Below, piece by piece: positions 26,001-35,158 of a stretch of 64,000 nucleotides of DNA. The stretch comes from Stenotrophomonas maltophilia (GTDB lineage Bacteria; Pseudomonadota; Gammaproteobacteria; Xanthomonadales; Xanthomonadaceae), in NCBI GenBank assembly GCA_002386405.1, contig DGIP01000066.1, positions 7,475 to 71,474 on the forward strand, in the 5' to 3' direction. Made by a program: the position numbers and the translations under genes. Each line of letters begins with the position of its first letter. Within the stretch, counting starts at the first letter, position 1. Under the pieces are notes generated by a model that worked only from the letters and a program-made list of their open reading frames with translations, did not search any database and was not told the origin of the DNA.

Positions 26001-28386
26001 GACGGTACTTCCAGCCTCCAGTGCTTTCAGATGCGATGATTGCGCCCGAGAGCTCGTGCTTGCCGCTGTAGCTCCATTCGCCATAAGCACCAGAGCCGGA
26101 TTTCTTGCTGAAGGTGATGGGTACCCCATTGGGCAGCACTAGCTGCATCTGCGCATAGTTGTTGCGCTGCGAGAGCCGGTACATGAAGCCGGCGGCGGTA
26201 CCGATGCCGAATTCACGCTTGACGTAGTCGGTCGGCCGATAGTTGCGACCCAGCGTGATCGGCAGCACATCAGTGATGGCAATGTCGGTTTCGCTATACG
26301 TATAGCGTCCCGTGCGCAGATCGATCGGATCTCCCGCAGTCGCGTTGCTGCCAGTGCCTGCGTTGCATTCGCCGCACTCCTGCGGATCCGGCGGCATGCC
26401 CTCTTCTGGTGCCGGGTCGTCCGGGCTTACGGCCGCGCCAAAGGTCACCACCTCATGAAGGGCTACGCCGGCCTCCGGCACGAACTGGGTCTCCTCCCGG
26501 TTGACGCGGCCCTGGCCGTATACACGCCAGCCTTCCATTGCGTCGTACAGCCAGAAGTCGGCGCGAGTGCCTTCGGGATGGCGGTCGTAGTTGGGGTAGT
26601 ACACCCGCGCCCCCCTCCCTGCTTCCGGGGTCAGGCCCTGGAGCACCGCACCACCTGGCTGGAGCGTGAAGTACATCGGGAAGTTGGTCGGCAGGGGGTA
26701 CGGCGAGCGGTTGACCGGGGTTGGGACAATTGCCACCTCGGTGACAATCTTTCCCTTCTGATCCCGGATCACCGTGCCAGCAGGAATGCGCAACTCCATG
26801 CCAGGCAGATCCGGGTGGGTAAGCACCTGCTCGCGGGTGGTGGGCGAAGAGATCTTGATCTTGTCGCGCTCGGCAATGCGCGGCAGCCACATCGTGAAGG
26901 GCACCTGGGTCAGGCCGCCGGCCTGCACATCCACGCCCACCACGAACTGGCCGTACTCCAGGCCAGGGGCGTTGGCAGTAGTGCCATCCACGTAGACCCG
27001 TTGACGTCCCTTGGGTACGTCGTACAGCAGGAACTGGCCGGCGCTGTTGGTATGGCTAATGGTGCTGCCAATACTGACGGCCACTCCAGCCACCGGCGCG
27101 CCATCGGCGCGCAGAACGGTGCCGGTCAGGGCGGTCTTGCCCCATGCCTTGAAGATGTCAGGCATCAAACCCAGGTACGTCGGCTCGGGCTGTCGCCCCG
27201 GCACACGCCAGTTCTCGCCGGCATTATCTTGGCCAGGCGTCCAGATGCCTTCCTGCATTTCGCCCTGCCGCTGGCAGGGCTGCAGGGTGCGGGAACGGCC
27301 TTCGCAGTAGCTCGTCGCAGCAGCCTGCGTTCCGTCAGTCTGAGGCTGGCTGGGCGCAGAGGCCAACGCGGCGGTGCGGAAGTCCAGGGTGATCAAGGGC
27401 AGCTGCTTGCCCTTCTGGGTGCTGACGCCCTTCACCATCAGCGTGTAGGGCGCGTCCGGGAACAGCTGGCGCGCCGGGTGCACGAATGCCAAGCGGCCGC
27501 TCTCTGCCGCAGTAACCCGGATTGGAGTGACGCCACCGGGGCCGAACAGGCTGACACTGGCAGAGTTGAGTTCGTCCAGGCGTACAAGATCGGAGAAGCG
27601 CAGCGAGAGTGTGGCGTCCACCGGTGTATTGGCGCTGCCCTGTTCGGGAAGCGAGCCAGCCAATACATCGGTTGAAGCCGGGGCATCGCTAGCGGCACTT
27701 CGTGCGACAACCGCATTGACGGATGGATCGAACAGGAGGTCCGTGCGCGATGCGCCGGCCGCACCACTACCATTGAACAGGCGGACCTGGCCGTCTGCCC
27801 GCAGCACGGCGTGGTGACCCGCCCCTACGCCCGCCCCATCCACTTGCGACCAGGCGTTCGATTGTGGGTTCCAAAGTTCGTAAGGGCCTTGAGCGCCGGT
27901 TCCGCCAGCAAACAGTACGCGTCCATCGGTGAGCACCGTGGCAGTATGGCCACTGCGAGGCGTCACCGGCAGCCGAACGGCAGGTTCGACCGTCAACAGC
28001 TCAGGGTCGAACCAAACGCCATCCCGCTGCAGGGTACCGCGCGCGTCGTGTCCGCCCGAGATGAGAACCCGACCATCCGGAACGGTGACCATACTGGCGT
28101 TGCGGCGCACCTCGGGCAGCGCCCAGCTGCGGGTGCCGCCGGCGCTGTTTGGCCTGTGCAGCTGAAGCTCCGCGCCGCTGGACGAAAGCACAAGCACCTG
28201 CCCGCCGGACAACCGCAGGGAGCGCTGCGCACCTGCGTCAGGAGTTCTGGATGCGCCGGAAGCAGTTGCGGGGAACCCTTGTGGTGCACCAGCGGCGGAT
28301 AGGTGCCCCACCGACCCTGCTGCCGCTATCAAGCCCAGCAGCATGCCAGCGGTGACAGACATCCAGCGATTGTGTTTGCTAACCAT
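23089..28386 (-). CDS. Secreted Rhs/YD-repeat polymorphic toxin
   Basis: A 1765-residue protein with a GGAG ribosome site seven bases before the ATG. A Sec signal peptide is at 1-32. Then follow a Kelch/galactose-oxidase-like propeller (about 50-240; VTVPDGRVLISGGHDARG, TVLTDGRVLFAGGTG), an SbsA/Big-5-type Ig domain (about 255-345), a carboxypeptidase-regulatory-like domain (about 430-490; LTGTVLRADGAPVAGVAV), a DUF6531-type start of the cage (GDPIDLRTGRYTYSETD) and about 800 residues of YD repeats. The conserved core ends YYRARYYDPAMGRFISEDP and DPSGL at 1617-1621. The last 144 residues (gene positions 23092-23523) are the variable toxin tip; it has one cysteine (YVECGTLDAKL) and I do not recognise its activity. 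It lies 55 bases after the giant repeat gene. Confidence 0.88.
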   Translation of the reverse strand: MVSKHNRWMSVTAGMLLGLIAAAGSVGHLSAAGAPQGFPATASGASRTPDAGAQRSLRLSGGQVLVLSSSGAELQLHRPNSAGGTRSWALPEVRRNASMVTVPDGRVLISGGHDARGTLQRDGVWFDPELLTVEPAVRLPVTPRSGHTATVLTDGRVLFAGGTGAQGPYELWNPQSNAWSQVDGAGVGAGHHAVLRADGQVRLFNGSGAAGASRTDLLFDPSVNAVVARSAASDAPASTDVLAGSLPEQGSANTPVDATLSLRFSDLVRLDELNSASVSLFGPGGVTPIRVTAAESGRLAFVHPARQLFPDAPYTLMVKGVSTQKGKQLPLITLDFRTAALASAPSQPQTDGTQAAATSYCEGRSRTLQPCQRQGEMQEGIWTPGQDNAGENWRVPGRQPEPTYLGLMPDIFKAWGKTALTGTVLRADGAPVAGVAVSIGSTISHTNSAGQFLLYDVPKGRQRVYVDGTTANAPGLEYGQFVVGVDVQAGGLTQVPFTMWLPRIAERDKIKISSPTTREQVLTHPDLPGMELRIPAGTVIRDQKGKIVTEVAIVPTPVNRSPYPLPTNFPMYFTLQPGGAVLQGLTPEAGRGARVYYPNYDRHPEGTRADFWLYDAMEGWRVYGQGRVNREETQFVPEAGVALHEVVTFGAAVSPDDPAPEEGMPPDPQECGECNAGTGSNATAGDPIDLRTGRYTYSETDIAITDVLPITLGRNYRPTDYVKREFGIGTAAGFMYRLSQRNNYAQMQLVLPNGVPITFSKKSGSGAYGEWSYSGKHELSGAIIASESTGGWKYRLSMRDGSQMTFEQYSPNRIKTFQDRYGNMIEYQYDAGRVSRILSPNGRYINLNYDTQNRITSAVDPLGTTWRYEYNAQGMLEKVIYPDTTNRRYEYKGYGPALNKHYYLTALHDQRGNRVLLNQYEEINMPDGNAVTTGRVVKQVLADGAVYEMQYDHIDGLSIGTLVAQPDGSRRRVTFAGGMYPVTDTLAYGTSLAQTYTFERDDGGRLTAKTDPMGRRTEYQFNALGEAVRVATLVGTPLEAVMTATYTAAGEVATITDELGRISRYTYEQGCLAQVIDPQGNVRHLTCNDEGRHDTLTDPLSNTSMLRYAGPDLVAFVDAMGRSISFRHDALGRAVASELPDGRVLRVEYDMRGRLTKTVDPDGAITEFAYDGNGNLTDVLLPHQAGVTYEYDERDRLVRRVDGLGQAESWSYDKMSRLLSYSDRRQFTTRYTYDALGRRMTSKYHDGSAVTATYDSGNRMISLEDSVSGLTTWTYDAGNRPLAMVTPQGPVQYGYDKAGRRTSMAADAQPVVEYEYDDLDQLVRLSQGTEVVDFSYDAAGRRKVVRLPNRVETAYSYNPDNAVAAITWGMPGGTPLGALAYGFDGSGQLVSQSGQSAPRALPQATEGDAIYDDNHRLISVGGQSLQYDANGNLLDDGVRSYEWDARNQLTRIREGGVVVAEFGYDVMGRRIRKAESGRVVEYLYDGSNVVLERSNSVVTSILSGLDVDQRFARDVEGGRAYFSVDHLGSTRALTNGLGEELVAYDYDPYGGSVASSSQIENAYQFTGRERDDTGFYYYRARYYDPAMGRFISEDPIGMAAGLNTYAYVNGKPLSFTDPSGLFEVYAYGTRGGGVGNEWQYVIEFNPLSPKDIPMWGGKARKFFDRVGTAVNMTKPSSAGPRDSAGYVECGTLDAKLKKAYRDAGYRDEQRMSRQQAMDFLSEAYRGNADMRRMYDSPKAMLDSATEKGRSNWYNSLIEQAHPGEF

Positions 28387-28441
28387 GCGCCTGCTCCATT
28401 CCTTTGCATCCAGCGCCCGCGCGGGCGGTTGATTCCTGTGC

Positions 28442-31400
28442 TTACTGCAGCGTCAAACCAACGTTCAATGGCATTGCGTAGTTTGGATTTACCTTTACGC
28501 GATACATTCCGGTGGCCGGCAGCGTTGGCAGCTGCAGAACCCGACTGGCGTTGATGTTGATGGACGTCAGCGATGACCCATCTGGCTTGTAGACCACGTA
28601 GTACACGTTGCCGCCCACAGGCTGGGTGGTGTGATCGCTCATTGCCAGGCTGACAACCTGTCCGCTCGTGCCCTGGAAACCTATCCAGCCGTTCTGGCCT
28701 GGTCGTCCCAGATTCAGCTGCATAAGGGTGCCCGACGTCAGCGTTGCATCCACGTCCGTCGATGCCGTAACCGTGGCCTGGAGGCGTTGATCGGCGGCCT
28801 GTGGCACCAGGTACAGTCGATACACACCGGTAGCATTGGCAATGATGTCCATCTCACATCCACCGTACTGCGGATAGCAGGTGGTGCTGGCGGTGTTGCC
28901 ATCGGGTCGATAAAGAACTGCGGAGAAGTAGTTGCCATTGCTTGTCTGAACATTTGTCAGACCAACACCCAAACGTTGCCCCTCCGTTGCCTGGAAGGTG
29001 AGGTACGCTTCTTGCCCCCCGGCTTGGGTGGAAACGCTCGCCGATGCACCGTTCAGCAGCAGGCCGCTGTTGCCGGAAGCGAGCGTCAACTTGACCTGGA
29101 GGGACTCGCCCCTCGTAGGATCGACCACGACGGTATAGGTTCCGGATGCTGTCAGCTGAGGCAGTCGAAGTGCACCATTTGAGGTCACACTGATGCTATT
29201 GAGGTGGGTACCATCTGGCTTGTACACCTCATAGGAAACCGCGCGACCGGCCGGGACACTTGCCTGCCCTGCAACTTGCAGCGACAGCCACTGACCTGCC
29301 TGACCACTGAAGGAAAGCCGCCCCCCCTGCCCCCGCCTCGGCAAAGCAAGATCTACGGTTTGATCGAGCAGAAGAGCACCCGTCACTTCCTGCGACACAG
29401 AAATCTGGTAGCTGAAAGTCTGGCTCGCAGTCTGCGGAGTGACCACCACGCTGTATGCACCGGTCTGCGCCGCAACCATGCTTACTTTGCAGCCTTGGTA
29501 AGACGCGTAGCAGGTGGAGCCGGCGACGTACGCTCCGTCCGGGCGATAAAGCGAGACTGTCGCGTAGCTGTCAGACGACACTTGCAGATCGTGAACTGCC
29601 AAGCCGAGTCTCTGCCCTGCCGTTGCCTGGAAGGTGGCTCGCGTGGCTTGACCACCGAAGGTCGTGCCAACTACACCTGGCTCGCCATCCACTGGCAATG
29701 CAATGCCGGAGGTTAGCGTCACACGGCTGTTCATGGTTTCACCGTATGTAGTTTCCACGAGCACTTGGTAGGTCCCCGACGTCGGCAACCGAAGTTCCTG
29801 TGCCCCGTATTTTGAGGCGACCAGATTGACCATGTGGTTGCCGTCGGGCTTATAGACGCTGTAGTACACACTTCGGTCCACCGGGAATGTGGACTGGCCC
29901 GCAACCTGAAGCGCCAACGCTTCACCGGCCTCACCGGTAAAACTCAATCGCGCCCTTTGCCCCCGACGTGCGATGACGAGATCGAGAGGTTGATTGCGCG
30001 CAAGAGTCGCCTGCAGGTCACGCGATAGCGTGGTCTTGAACTGGGCTGTCTGACTCGCATTCTGCGCAATTGTCACAACGCTGTAGGTACCACTTTCAAC
30101 AGCGTTGATGCCAAGCGCGCAACCTTGGTATGACATGTAGCACGTGGTGCTTGTCAGGTGCGAACCGTTGGGCCGATAGACGTAGACAGTCAGGTAGCTG
30201 CCACTGGTAAGGGCAAGATCGCTGATGCCCAGGCCCAGTTTTTCCCCAGCAGCGGCCTGGAATGTCAAGTAGGCAGGCTGGCCCGGCTGGGTGGTTGAGA
30301 GCTCACCCGGGCTGCCATCGATCACAGTGCCGCTGTCCGAGCCACCTGTAAGCTTGAGCTGTACCCCGATCGTGGCTCCATACGCCGGGTCAACAAACAA
30401 CGTGTACAGACCGCTTACAGGAAGCGTTGTTAGATTCAAGGTGTCCGAGTTCGTCGTGCTGCGCGAAAGCAGCGAGGTGCCATCCGGCTTCAGGACCTGG
30501 TAGTAGACGGTGGAGCCGACCGGAACCGCCGACTGTCCTGAGATCTGCAGCCCCAGCGTCTCGCCGGCTTGGGCGTTGAAGCTCAGCCGCCCATTCTCGC
30601 CGCGGCGTGGCAGGGCAAGCATGGTCGGCGTCTCGCGCGGGAGCGTCCGGCGGAGATCGTTGCTGATCGTGACCTTGTAATCAAGAGTCTGGGTGTCGCT
30701 CTGTGGGATAACCACGATGCCGTAGGTACCCACTTCCGGGGCACGCACATTCAGCTCACATCCGCCGTAGGACTGATAACAGGTCGTACTCACAACAGTC
30801 CCGCCATTGGGCCGATAGACGTAGACCCACGCATAGCTTCCCGTGCTGACCACCAGGTCGCTGATACCGACGCCAAGGCGCTGGTCAATTTCATCGACAT
30901 CGAAGGTAGCAAACGTCGCCTGACCGCCGATGGTGGTCGTCACAGCGCCTACGGCTCCGTCCAGTTCAGGTGACCCACCGTTTCCTGCAGTCAAAAGAAC
31001 TCGAGCCTGCACGGCCGCGCCGTTATTGGGATCGACGAAAATCGAGTAGTCGCCACTGACCGGCAGGTTCATCATCGTCATGTGATTGAACGATGTGGTA
31101 CTCATGCTGGTCAGGGAGCTGCCATCGGGCTTGTAGACCGAGTACGGAACGCTGGCGTTGCCGGTGCTGGTTTGGCCTGCGATCTGCAGGGACAGGTTGT
31201 CACCTGCCACGGCATTGAATCTGAGCCTCGCGTTCTGCCCTAGGCGCGGAACCACCATATTGATCGGCTGCTCTCTCGCAAGATCCATATACAGGTCGTT
31301 GGAGAGCGTCGCCTTGAACCGCATCAGTTGCGTCGCAGACTGGGGCACTACCAGGATGCTGTAGGTACCTACGATGGGTGCAAGGATGTTGACCGAGCAA

Positions 31401-33997
31401 GCGATCTGACTCGAATAGCAGGTGGTGCTGGCGACCTGAGCTCCATTCGGCCCATGTACATACGCGCTGACGTAGCTCCCCGTGGTCAACTCGACATTCG
31501 ACAGCGCCAGACCAAGGCGCTGCCCGGCCGTTGTGGTCGAGAAGGTCAGGTACGCCGGGTGGCCAGGAATTGGTGCAACGTAATCACCGGAAGCGCCGTC
31601 GATCTCAAGGGCCGTTTGCCGGCCAGCCGTCAGCGTCACCCGTGATTGGATTATCGCCCCCTCTGTCGGGTCAACGAACAGCATGTAACGACCCGCAGTG
31701 GGCAGTGTGGTCAGCCTCAGAGTTTCGGACCACGTCGCGTACGAGCTGACGAGAAGCGTGCCGTCGGGCTTGTGTATCTGATAGTAGACCGAGGCGCTCG
31801 CCGGATTGGCGATCTGCCCAGCGATCTGCACAGCCAACGATTCACCCGCCGCCGCATCGATGTAGAGGCGCGCATTCTGCCCGCGGCGGGCAAGATACAG
31901 ATTTATCGGCGTTTCACGCGTCATGGTTGCTTGCAGGTCGGCGCTTATCCACGCCTTCAGCTGCATGGTCTGCGTGGAACTGGTGGGCTGCACCACCACG
32001 CTGTACCGGCCAACGGCCGGGGCACGCACGTTCAATCCGCAGCCGCCGCTCACTTGATAACACGTGGCGCTGCCCAGCGAAGCGCCGTCCGGGCGGTAGA
32101 CCTGCACATTGACGTAGGTACCACTGCTCAGCACCAGATCACTGATGCCCACACCTATAGCTTGGTCAGCCTCAGTGACGTTGAAATTGAAATACACCGA
32201 TTGGCCGCCCGACTGGGTGGCGACCTCGGCTGGTGCGCCGTCCACCTGGCCGCCGTTACTTACTCCCTCGGTCAGCAAAATTCGAGAAGAAAGCGACGCG
32301 GCTTGCTCTGCGTCGATGAAGACGGAGTACTGCCCGCTTTGCGGAAGGCTGGGAAGATTCAGCAGGTGGTGGGTGAGCGCGTTGAAGCTTGTGAGCAGCG
32401 TCCCGTCCGGCTTGTAAACGCCGTAGTTCACGGATTTGCCGGCGGGCTGCGTTACTTGCGTTGTCACCTGGAGAGCGAGCGATTCCCCAGCCTGTGCATT
32501 GAAGCTCAACCTCGCATTCTGTCCACGGCGCGGAACCACCAGATCCAGCGGCAGCTCGCGCTGAAGCACACCCTGGATGTCGGCACTCAAGGTGACCTTA
32601 GCCTGGAACGTTTGAGTGGCCGTGCCTGGGCTGAGCACGACTGCATAAACTGCTGTCTGCGGAGACCGGATGTTGAGGTGGCAGCCCTCATAGCTGGTGT
32701 AGCAACCGCTGCTGGTCACCGAACTTTCGCGGTTCAGCACATTGACAGAGATTCCTGAAGTGTTGGATGCCGTGAGTCCATCGATCCCGAGGCCAAGCCG
32801 TTGATCGACAGCCGCGCTGAAGACAAGGCGTCTTTTCTGCCCTGGAATGGCTGTCGCAACCGTGACCGAATCACCGCCCGACACGATTTTGCGACTTCGC
32901 TCAATGGAGAGGTTCCATGTAGCCGGAGCCTGCGAGGGCTTGATGAGCAGCAGATAGGTACCAGTGCTCGCTGCCGGCGGAAGAAGTGCTGTCGGGTCGG
33001 ACGGCGTAGCGACCGCCCCTGCCACCCTGCGGTTTGAAGGGTCGTACAACGTATAGGACAGATTGCCGGCACTGATTGCAGAGAACTGCGCGTCCAGGTG
33101 CTCACCCACGCCAGCGTCGATGAGTACCGCAATCTGCTTGCCAGTTGCTTGAACGGAGAGTGTGACCGCAGGTGCATCCGGTGTGATGCGACGGAAGGAT
33201 TCCACCTCCGCTGCCGTTACACCGGTGGGCAGCACAATCAGGTCCTGCTCACTGATCGCCATGCCGTAAGGCGTGGAGACCGACACTTTGCCGCTTGCGG
33301 CAAAGTTGGGCACGGCGAAGTCCAGCTGGGTATTCGCCACGGCCCCGACTACGCCGGCGCGAGCACCCACGCGCACGGTGGTCTGGTAAGGAAGCGGGTA
33401 CAGGGACTCACCCGCAACCGTGACACTGGTTCCTGCACTCACCACCTGCGGTGAGATGCTGTCGATTCTTGGTTCCCGGGCGTTCTGGTCAACGATGAAG
33501 TCGGTGTTGCTGGTAACCGACTGACCGCCCACTGTGACGGACACGGGTCCGGTCACAGCGCCCACGGGAACGATGGCAACCAGGTCACTACTGCTGGCGC
33601 TGAGCACACTGGCGGAGATGCCAGAGAATCGAACCGTGTTGGCACCGGGCGTTGCACTGAATCCATGCCCCTGCAGGCGCACTTGCATGCCGGTGACACC
33701 ACGGCCTGGGGTGAACGCGAACAGGGCCAGCTGGTCGGCTGCCAGGCGGTCTACTTTCTGGATGTTGCCCATCACGTCGTAGAAGTAACGCGCCGACTCC
33801 CCGGCGTCATTGGTCACCGCGATGAGCCGACCATTGGCGTCGTAAACGTAACTGGTCGCGGATACTGGCGATGCGAGCACGAGCGCAAGCACAACCATGA
33901 CCCAGGCCGCGATGCGGGCCGTGAGTGAAGTGGCACTGCCGTGTGCTGCATCCAAGCTCCGGCCAACGCCGGCACTGCAACGTGCGCGTACTTCCAT
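28442..33997 (-). CDS. Giant secreted repeat protein: one YD repeat, two IPT/TIG domains, seven tandem double beta-sandwich units
   Basis: The ATG at 33997 (MEVRARC) gives 1851 residues; the frame extends to 34096, but that TTG start lies inside the promoter. A Sec signal ends VLASPVSA near residue 47. A single Rhs-type repeat, YVYDANGRLIAVTNDAGE, follows, then two IPT/TIG-like domains (about 90-257). From about residue 390 to the end there are seven units of about 214 residues. Each unit has a first half with YRPDG and a CYxxxxGC pair, and a second half RRGQNARLSFNAQAGE plus YKPDG. The halves resemble bacterial pre-peptidase C-terminal (PPC) beta-sandwiches. Cysteine pairs are encoded near 32.70, 32.05, 31.41, 30.77, 30.13, 29.50 and 28.87 kb. 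It probably acts as a long stalk or adhesin at the cell surface; no anchor or secretion tag is clear. Confidence 0.8.
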   Translation of the reverse strand: MEVRARCSAGVGRSLDAAHGSATSLTARIAAWVMVVLALVLASPVSATSYVYDANGRLIAVTNDAGESARYFYDVMGNIQKVDRLAADQLALFAFTPGRGVTGMQVRLQGHGFSATPGANTVRFSGISASVLSASSSDLVAIVPVGAVTGPVSVTVGGQSVTSNTDFIVDQNAREPRIDSISPQVVSAGTSVTVAGESLYPLPYQTTVRVGARAGVVGAVANTQLDFAVPNFAASGKVSVSTPYGMAISEQDLIVLPTGVTAAEVESFRRITPDAPAVTLSVQATGKQIAVLIDAGVGEHLDAQFSAISAGNLSYTLYDPSNRRVAGAVATPSDPTALLPPAASTGTYLLLIKPSQAPATWNLSIERSRKIVSGGDSVTVATAIPGQKRRLVFSAAVDQRLGLGIDGLTASNTSGISVNVLNRESSVTSSGCYTSYEGCHLNIRSPQTAVYAVVLSPGTATQTFQAKVTLSADIQGVLQRELPLDLVVPRRGQNARLSFNAQAGESLALQVTTQVTQPAGKSVNYGVYKPDGTLLTSFNALTHHLLNLPSLPQSGQYSVFIDAEQAASLSSRILLTEGVSNGGQVDGAPAEVATQSGGQSVYFNFNVTEADQAIGVGISDLVLSSGTYVNVQVYRPDGASLGSATCYQVSGGCGLNVRAPAVGRYSVVVQPTSSTQTMQLKAWISADLQATMTRETPINLYLARRGQNARLYIDAAAGESLAVQIAGQIANPASASVYYQIHKPDGTLLVSSYATWSETLRLTTLPTAGRYMLFVDPTEGAIIQSRVTLTAGRQTALEIDGASGDYVAPIPGHPAYLTFSTTTAGQRLGLALSNVELTTGSYVSAYVHGPNGAQVASTTCYSSQIACSVNILAPIVGTYSILVVPQSATQLMRFKATLSNDLYMDLAREQPINMVVPRLGQNARLRFNAVAGDNLSLQIAGQTSTGNASVPYSVYKPDGSSLTSMSTTSFNHMTMMNLPVSGDYSIFVDPNNGAAVQARVLLTAGNGGSPELDGAVGAVTTTIGGQATFATFDVDEIDQRLGVGISDLVVSTGSYAWVYVYRPNGGTVVSTTCYQSYGGCELNVRAPEVGTYGIVVIPQSDTQTLDYKVTISNDLRRTLPRETPTMLALPRRGENGRLSFNAQAGETLGLQISGQSAVPVGSTVYYQVLKPDGTSLLSRSTTNSDTLNLTTLPVSGLYTLFVDPAYGATIGVQLKLTGGSDSGTVIDGSPGELSTTQPGQPAYLTFQAAAGEKLGLGISDLALTSGSYLTVYVYRPNGSHLTSTTCYMSYQGCALGINAVESGTYSVVTIAQNASQTAQFKTTLSRDLQATLARNQPLDLVIARRGQRARLSFTGEAGEALALQVAGQSTFPVDRSVYYSVYKPDGNHMVNLVASKYGAQELRLPTSGTYQVLVETTYGETMNSRVTLTSGIALPVDGEPGVVGTTFGGQATRATFQATAGQRLGLAVHDLQVSSDSYATVSLYRPDGAYVAGSTCYASYQGCKVSMVAAQTGAYSVVVTPQTASQTFSYQISVSQEVTGALLLDQTVDLALPRRGQGGRLSFSGQAGQWLSLQVAGQASVPAGRAVSYEVYKPDGTHLNSISVTSNGALRLPQLTASGTYTVVVDPTRGESLQVKLTLASGNSGLLLNGASASVSTQAGGQEAYLTFQATEGQRLGVGLTNVQTSNGNYFSAVLYRPDGNTASTTCYPQYGGCEMDIIANATGVYRLYLVPQAADQRLQATVTASTDVDATLTSGTLMQLNLGRPGQNGWIGFQGTSGQVVSLAMSDHTTQPVGGNVYYVVYKPDGSSLTSININASRVLQLPTLPATGMYRVKVNPNYAMPLNVGLTLQ

Positions 33998-34076
33998 ATC
34001 AGCTCGCCCCTGAGCTTGCGGCCTTCTGGCCACTCCGTGGAATTGCAGGCGCCTTCTTGGCGCATCCCAGGTGGAG

Positions 34077-34106
34077 GATATACAGTTCCGTTTCAACCCC
34101 TGTCAA
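34077..34106 (-). promoter_or_regulatory. Sigma-70-type promoter for the giant repeat protein and Rhs run
   Basis: On the minus strand TTGACA (34106-34101) is followed by 18 bases and TATATC (34082-34077). It precedes the ATG at 33997 by about 75 bases. Confidence 0.6.
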
Positions 34107-34137
34107 GGCAGACAGACAAGTGCGACTCAGGACTGGG

Positions 34138-35142
34138 ATGGCCGCCACAAAGTTGTTGCCGTTGCTTGCGGTTTCCATATGGCTGTGTGCCTGCACGCAA
34201 AAGGAAACGGTTACAGCCATGTCGCGCAATGGCTTGGCTGACGTCGGCGAAGCGCTGTTCAATGACACTCGGCTTGGTGCTGACGGCCGTACAAGTTGTG
34301 CAACTTGTCACACTTCTGAGCTGGCCTTCACGGATGGTCGAGATAAGGCAATAGGCGCATTCGGGCGCGCTGGAACGCGCAACTCTCCGAGCTTGATCGG
34401 GCTAAAGGGGAGTGGACCGCAGTTCTGGGATGGGCGTGAAGGAACGCTTGCCCAAGCGGTGATGCAACCGCTGGGGAATCCCAGGGAAATGGGGCACGAC
34501 TCCATTGCCGCGGCTATGCAACAGATCGCCCTGATACCGGAATACCGTGCCTTCTTCGGCGAGAAGCTCAGCGAAGCTGACGTCTCTGCAGCACTCTCCA
34601 GCTACCTGGAGAACCTCGACGTGGGTGAGAGCCTGTACGAGCAGGCCCGCACAGCGGGCGATTACCGGATGTTAGGCGACCAGGCTCAACGCGGAATGCA
34701 GCTGTTTGAGGGCAAAGCGCAGTGCGCCAGTTGCCACCTTACAGCCGAAGAAAGTGCCCTCAGCGACGAGCGCTTCCACCATGCCAGCGTCGGCTTCGAG
34801 CGTATTGCCGGGAATATCCGTCCGCTGCAGGCTCGGCTTGAACGCGCACGGTTAGCTGGCGAACCCCTTGGCAAGCTGATCCTGGCTGATGCCGAGGTTG
34901 CTGAGCTGGGCCGGTTCGCGATCACGTCCGACCCCCAGGATATGGGCGCGTTCCGTACCCCCAGCCTGCTCAATGTGGCAAGAACTGCGCCCTACATGCA
35001 TGACGGCAGCATTCCGACGCTGGAGGCTGCGATTGAGCATGAGCTCTACTATCGCGGCCTGACCAGTGGAATGCCGGTCAGCCTGACCGTGGAGGAACGA
35101 CGCGATCTTGCGGCGTTCCTGACCACGCTCAGCACGCGGTAA
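34138..35142 (+). CDS. Di-haem cytochrome c peroxidase / MauG-family lipoprotein
   Basis: Starting at the ATG at 34138 the protein has 334 residues. The short leader ends WLCAC, a lipobox-like sequence with Cys19. Two c-type haem sites are seen: CATCH near residue 60 and CASCH near residue 200. RNSPSLIGLKG, FWDGREGTLAQAV, PLGNPREMGH and FRTPSLLNVARTAPYMHDGS are strong family marks; the last has the distal haem ligand region. Such enzymes reduce hydrogen peroxide or oxidise protein side chains in the periplasm. It is divergent from the giant repeat gene, so it might process it; this is a guess from position. Confidence 0.9.
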   Translation: MAATKLLPLLAVSIWLCACTQKETVTAMSRNGLADVGEALFNDTRLGADGRTSCATCHTSELAFTDGRDKAIGAFGRAGTRNSPSLIGLKGSGPQFWDGREGTLAQAVMQPLGNPREMGHDSIAAAMQQIALIPEYRAFFGEKLSEADVSAALSSYLENLDVGESLYEQARTAGDYRMLGDQAQRGMQLFEGKAQCASCHLTAEESALSDERFHHASVGFERIAGNIRPLQARLERARLAGEPLGKLILADAEVAELGRFAITSDPQDMGAFRTPSLLNVARTAPYMHDGSIPTLEAAIEHELYYRGLTSGMPVSLTVEERRDLAAFLTTLSTR

Positions 35143-35158
35143 TGCCGCTGGCGACGAT

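Noticed and set aside
28442-33997. Regular 640 bp periodic repeats as a possible CRISPR or satellite
   Set aside because: The period is the coding repeat of the giant protein; the reading frame is kept throughout and no short direct repeats with spacers exist.
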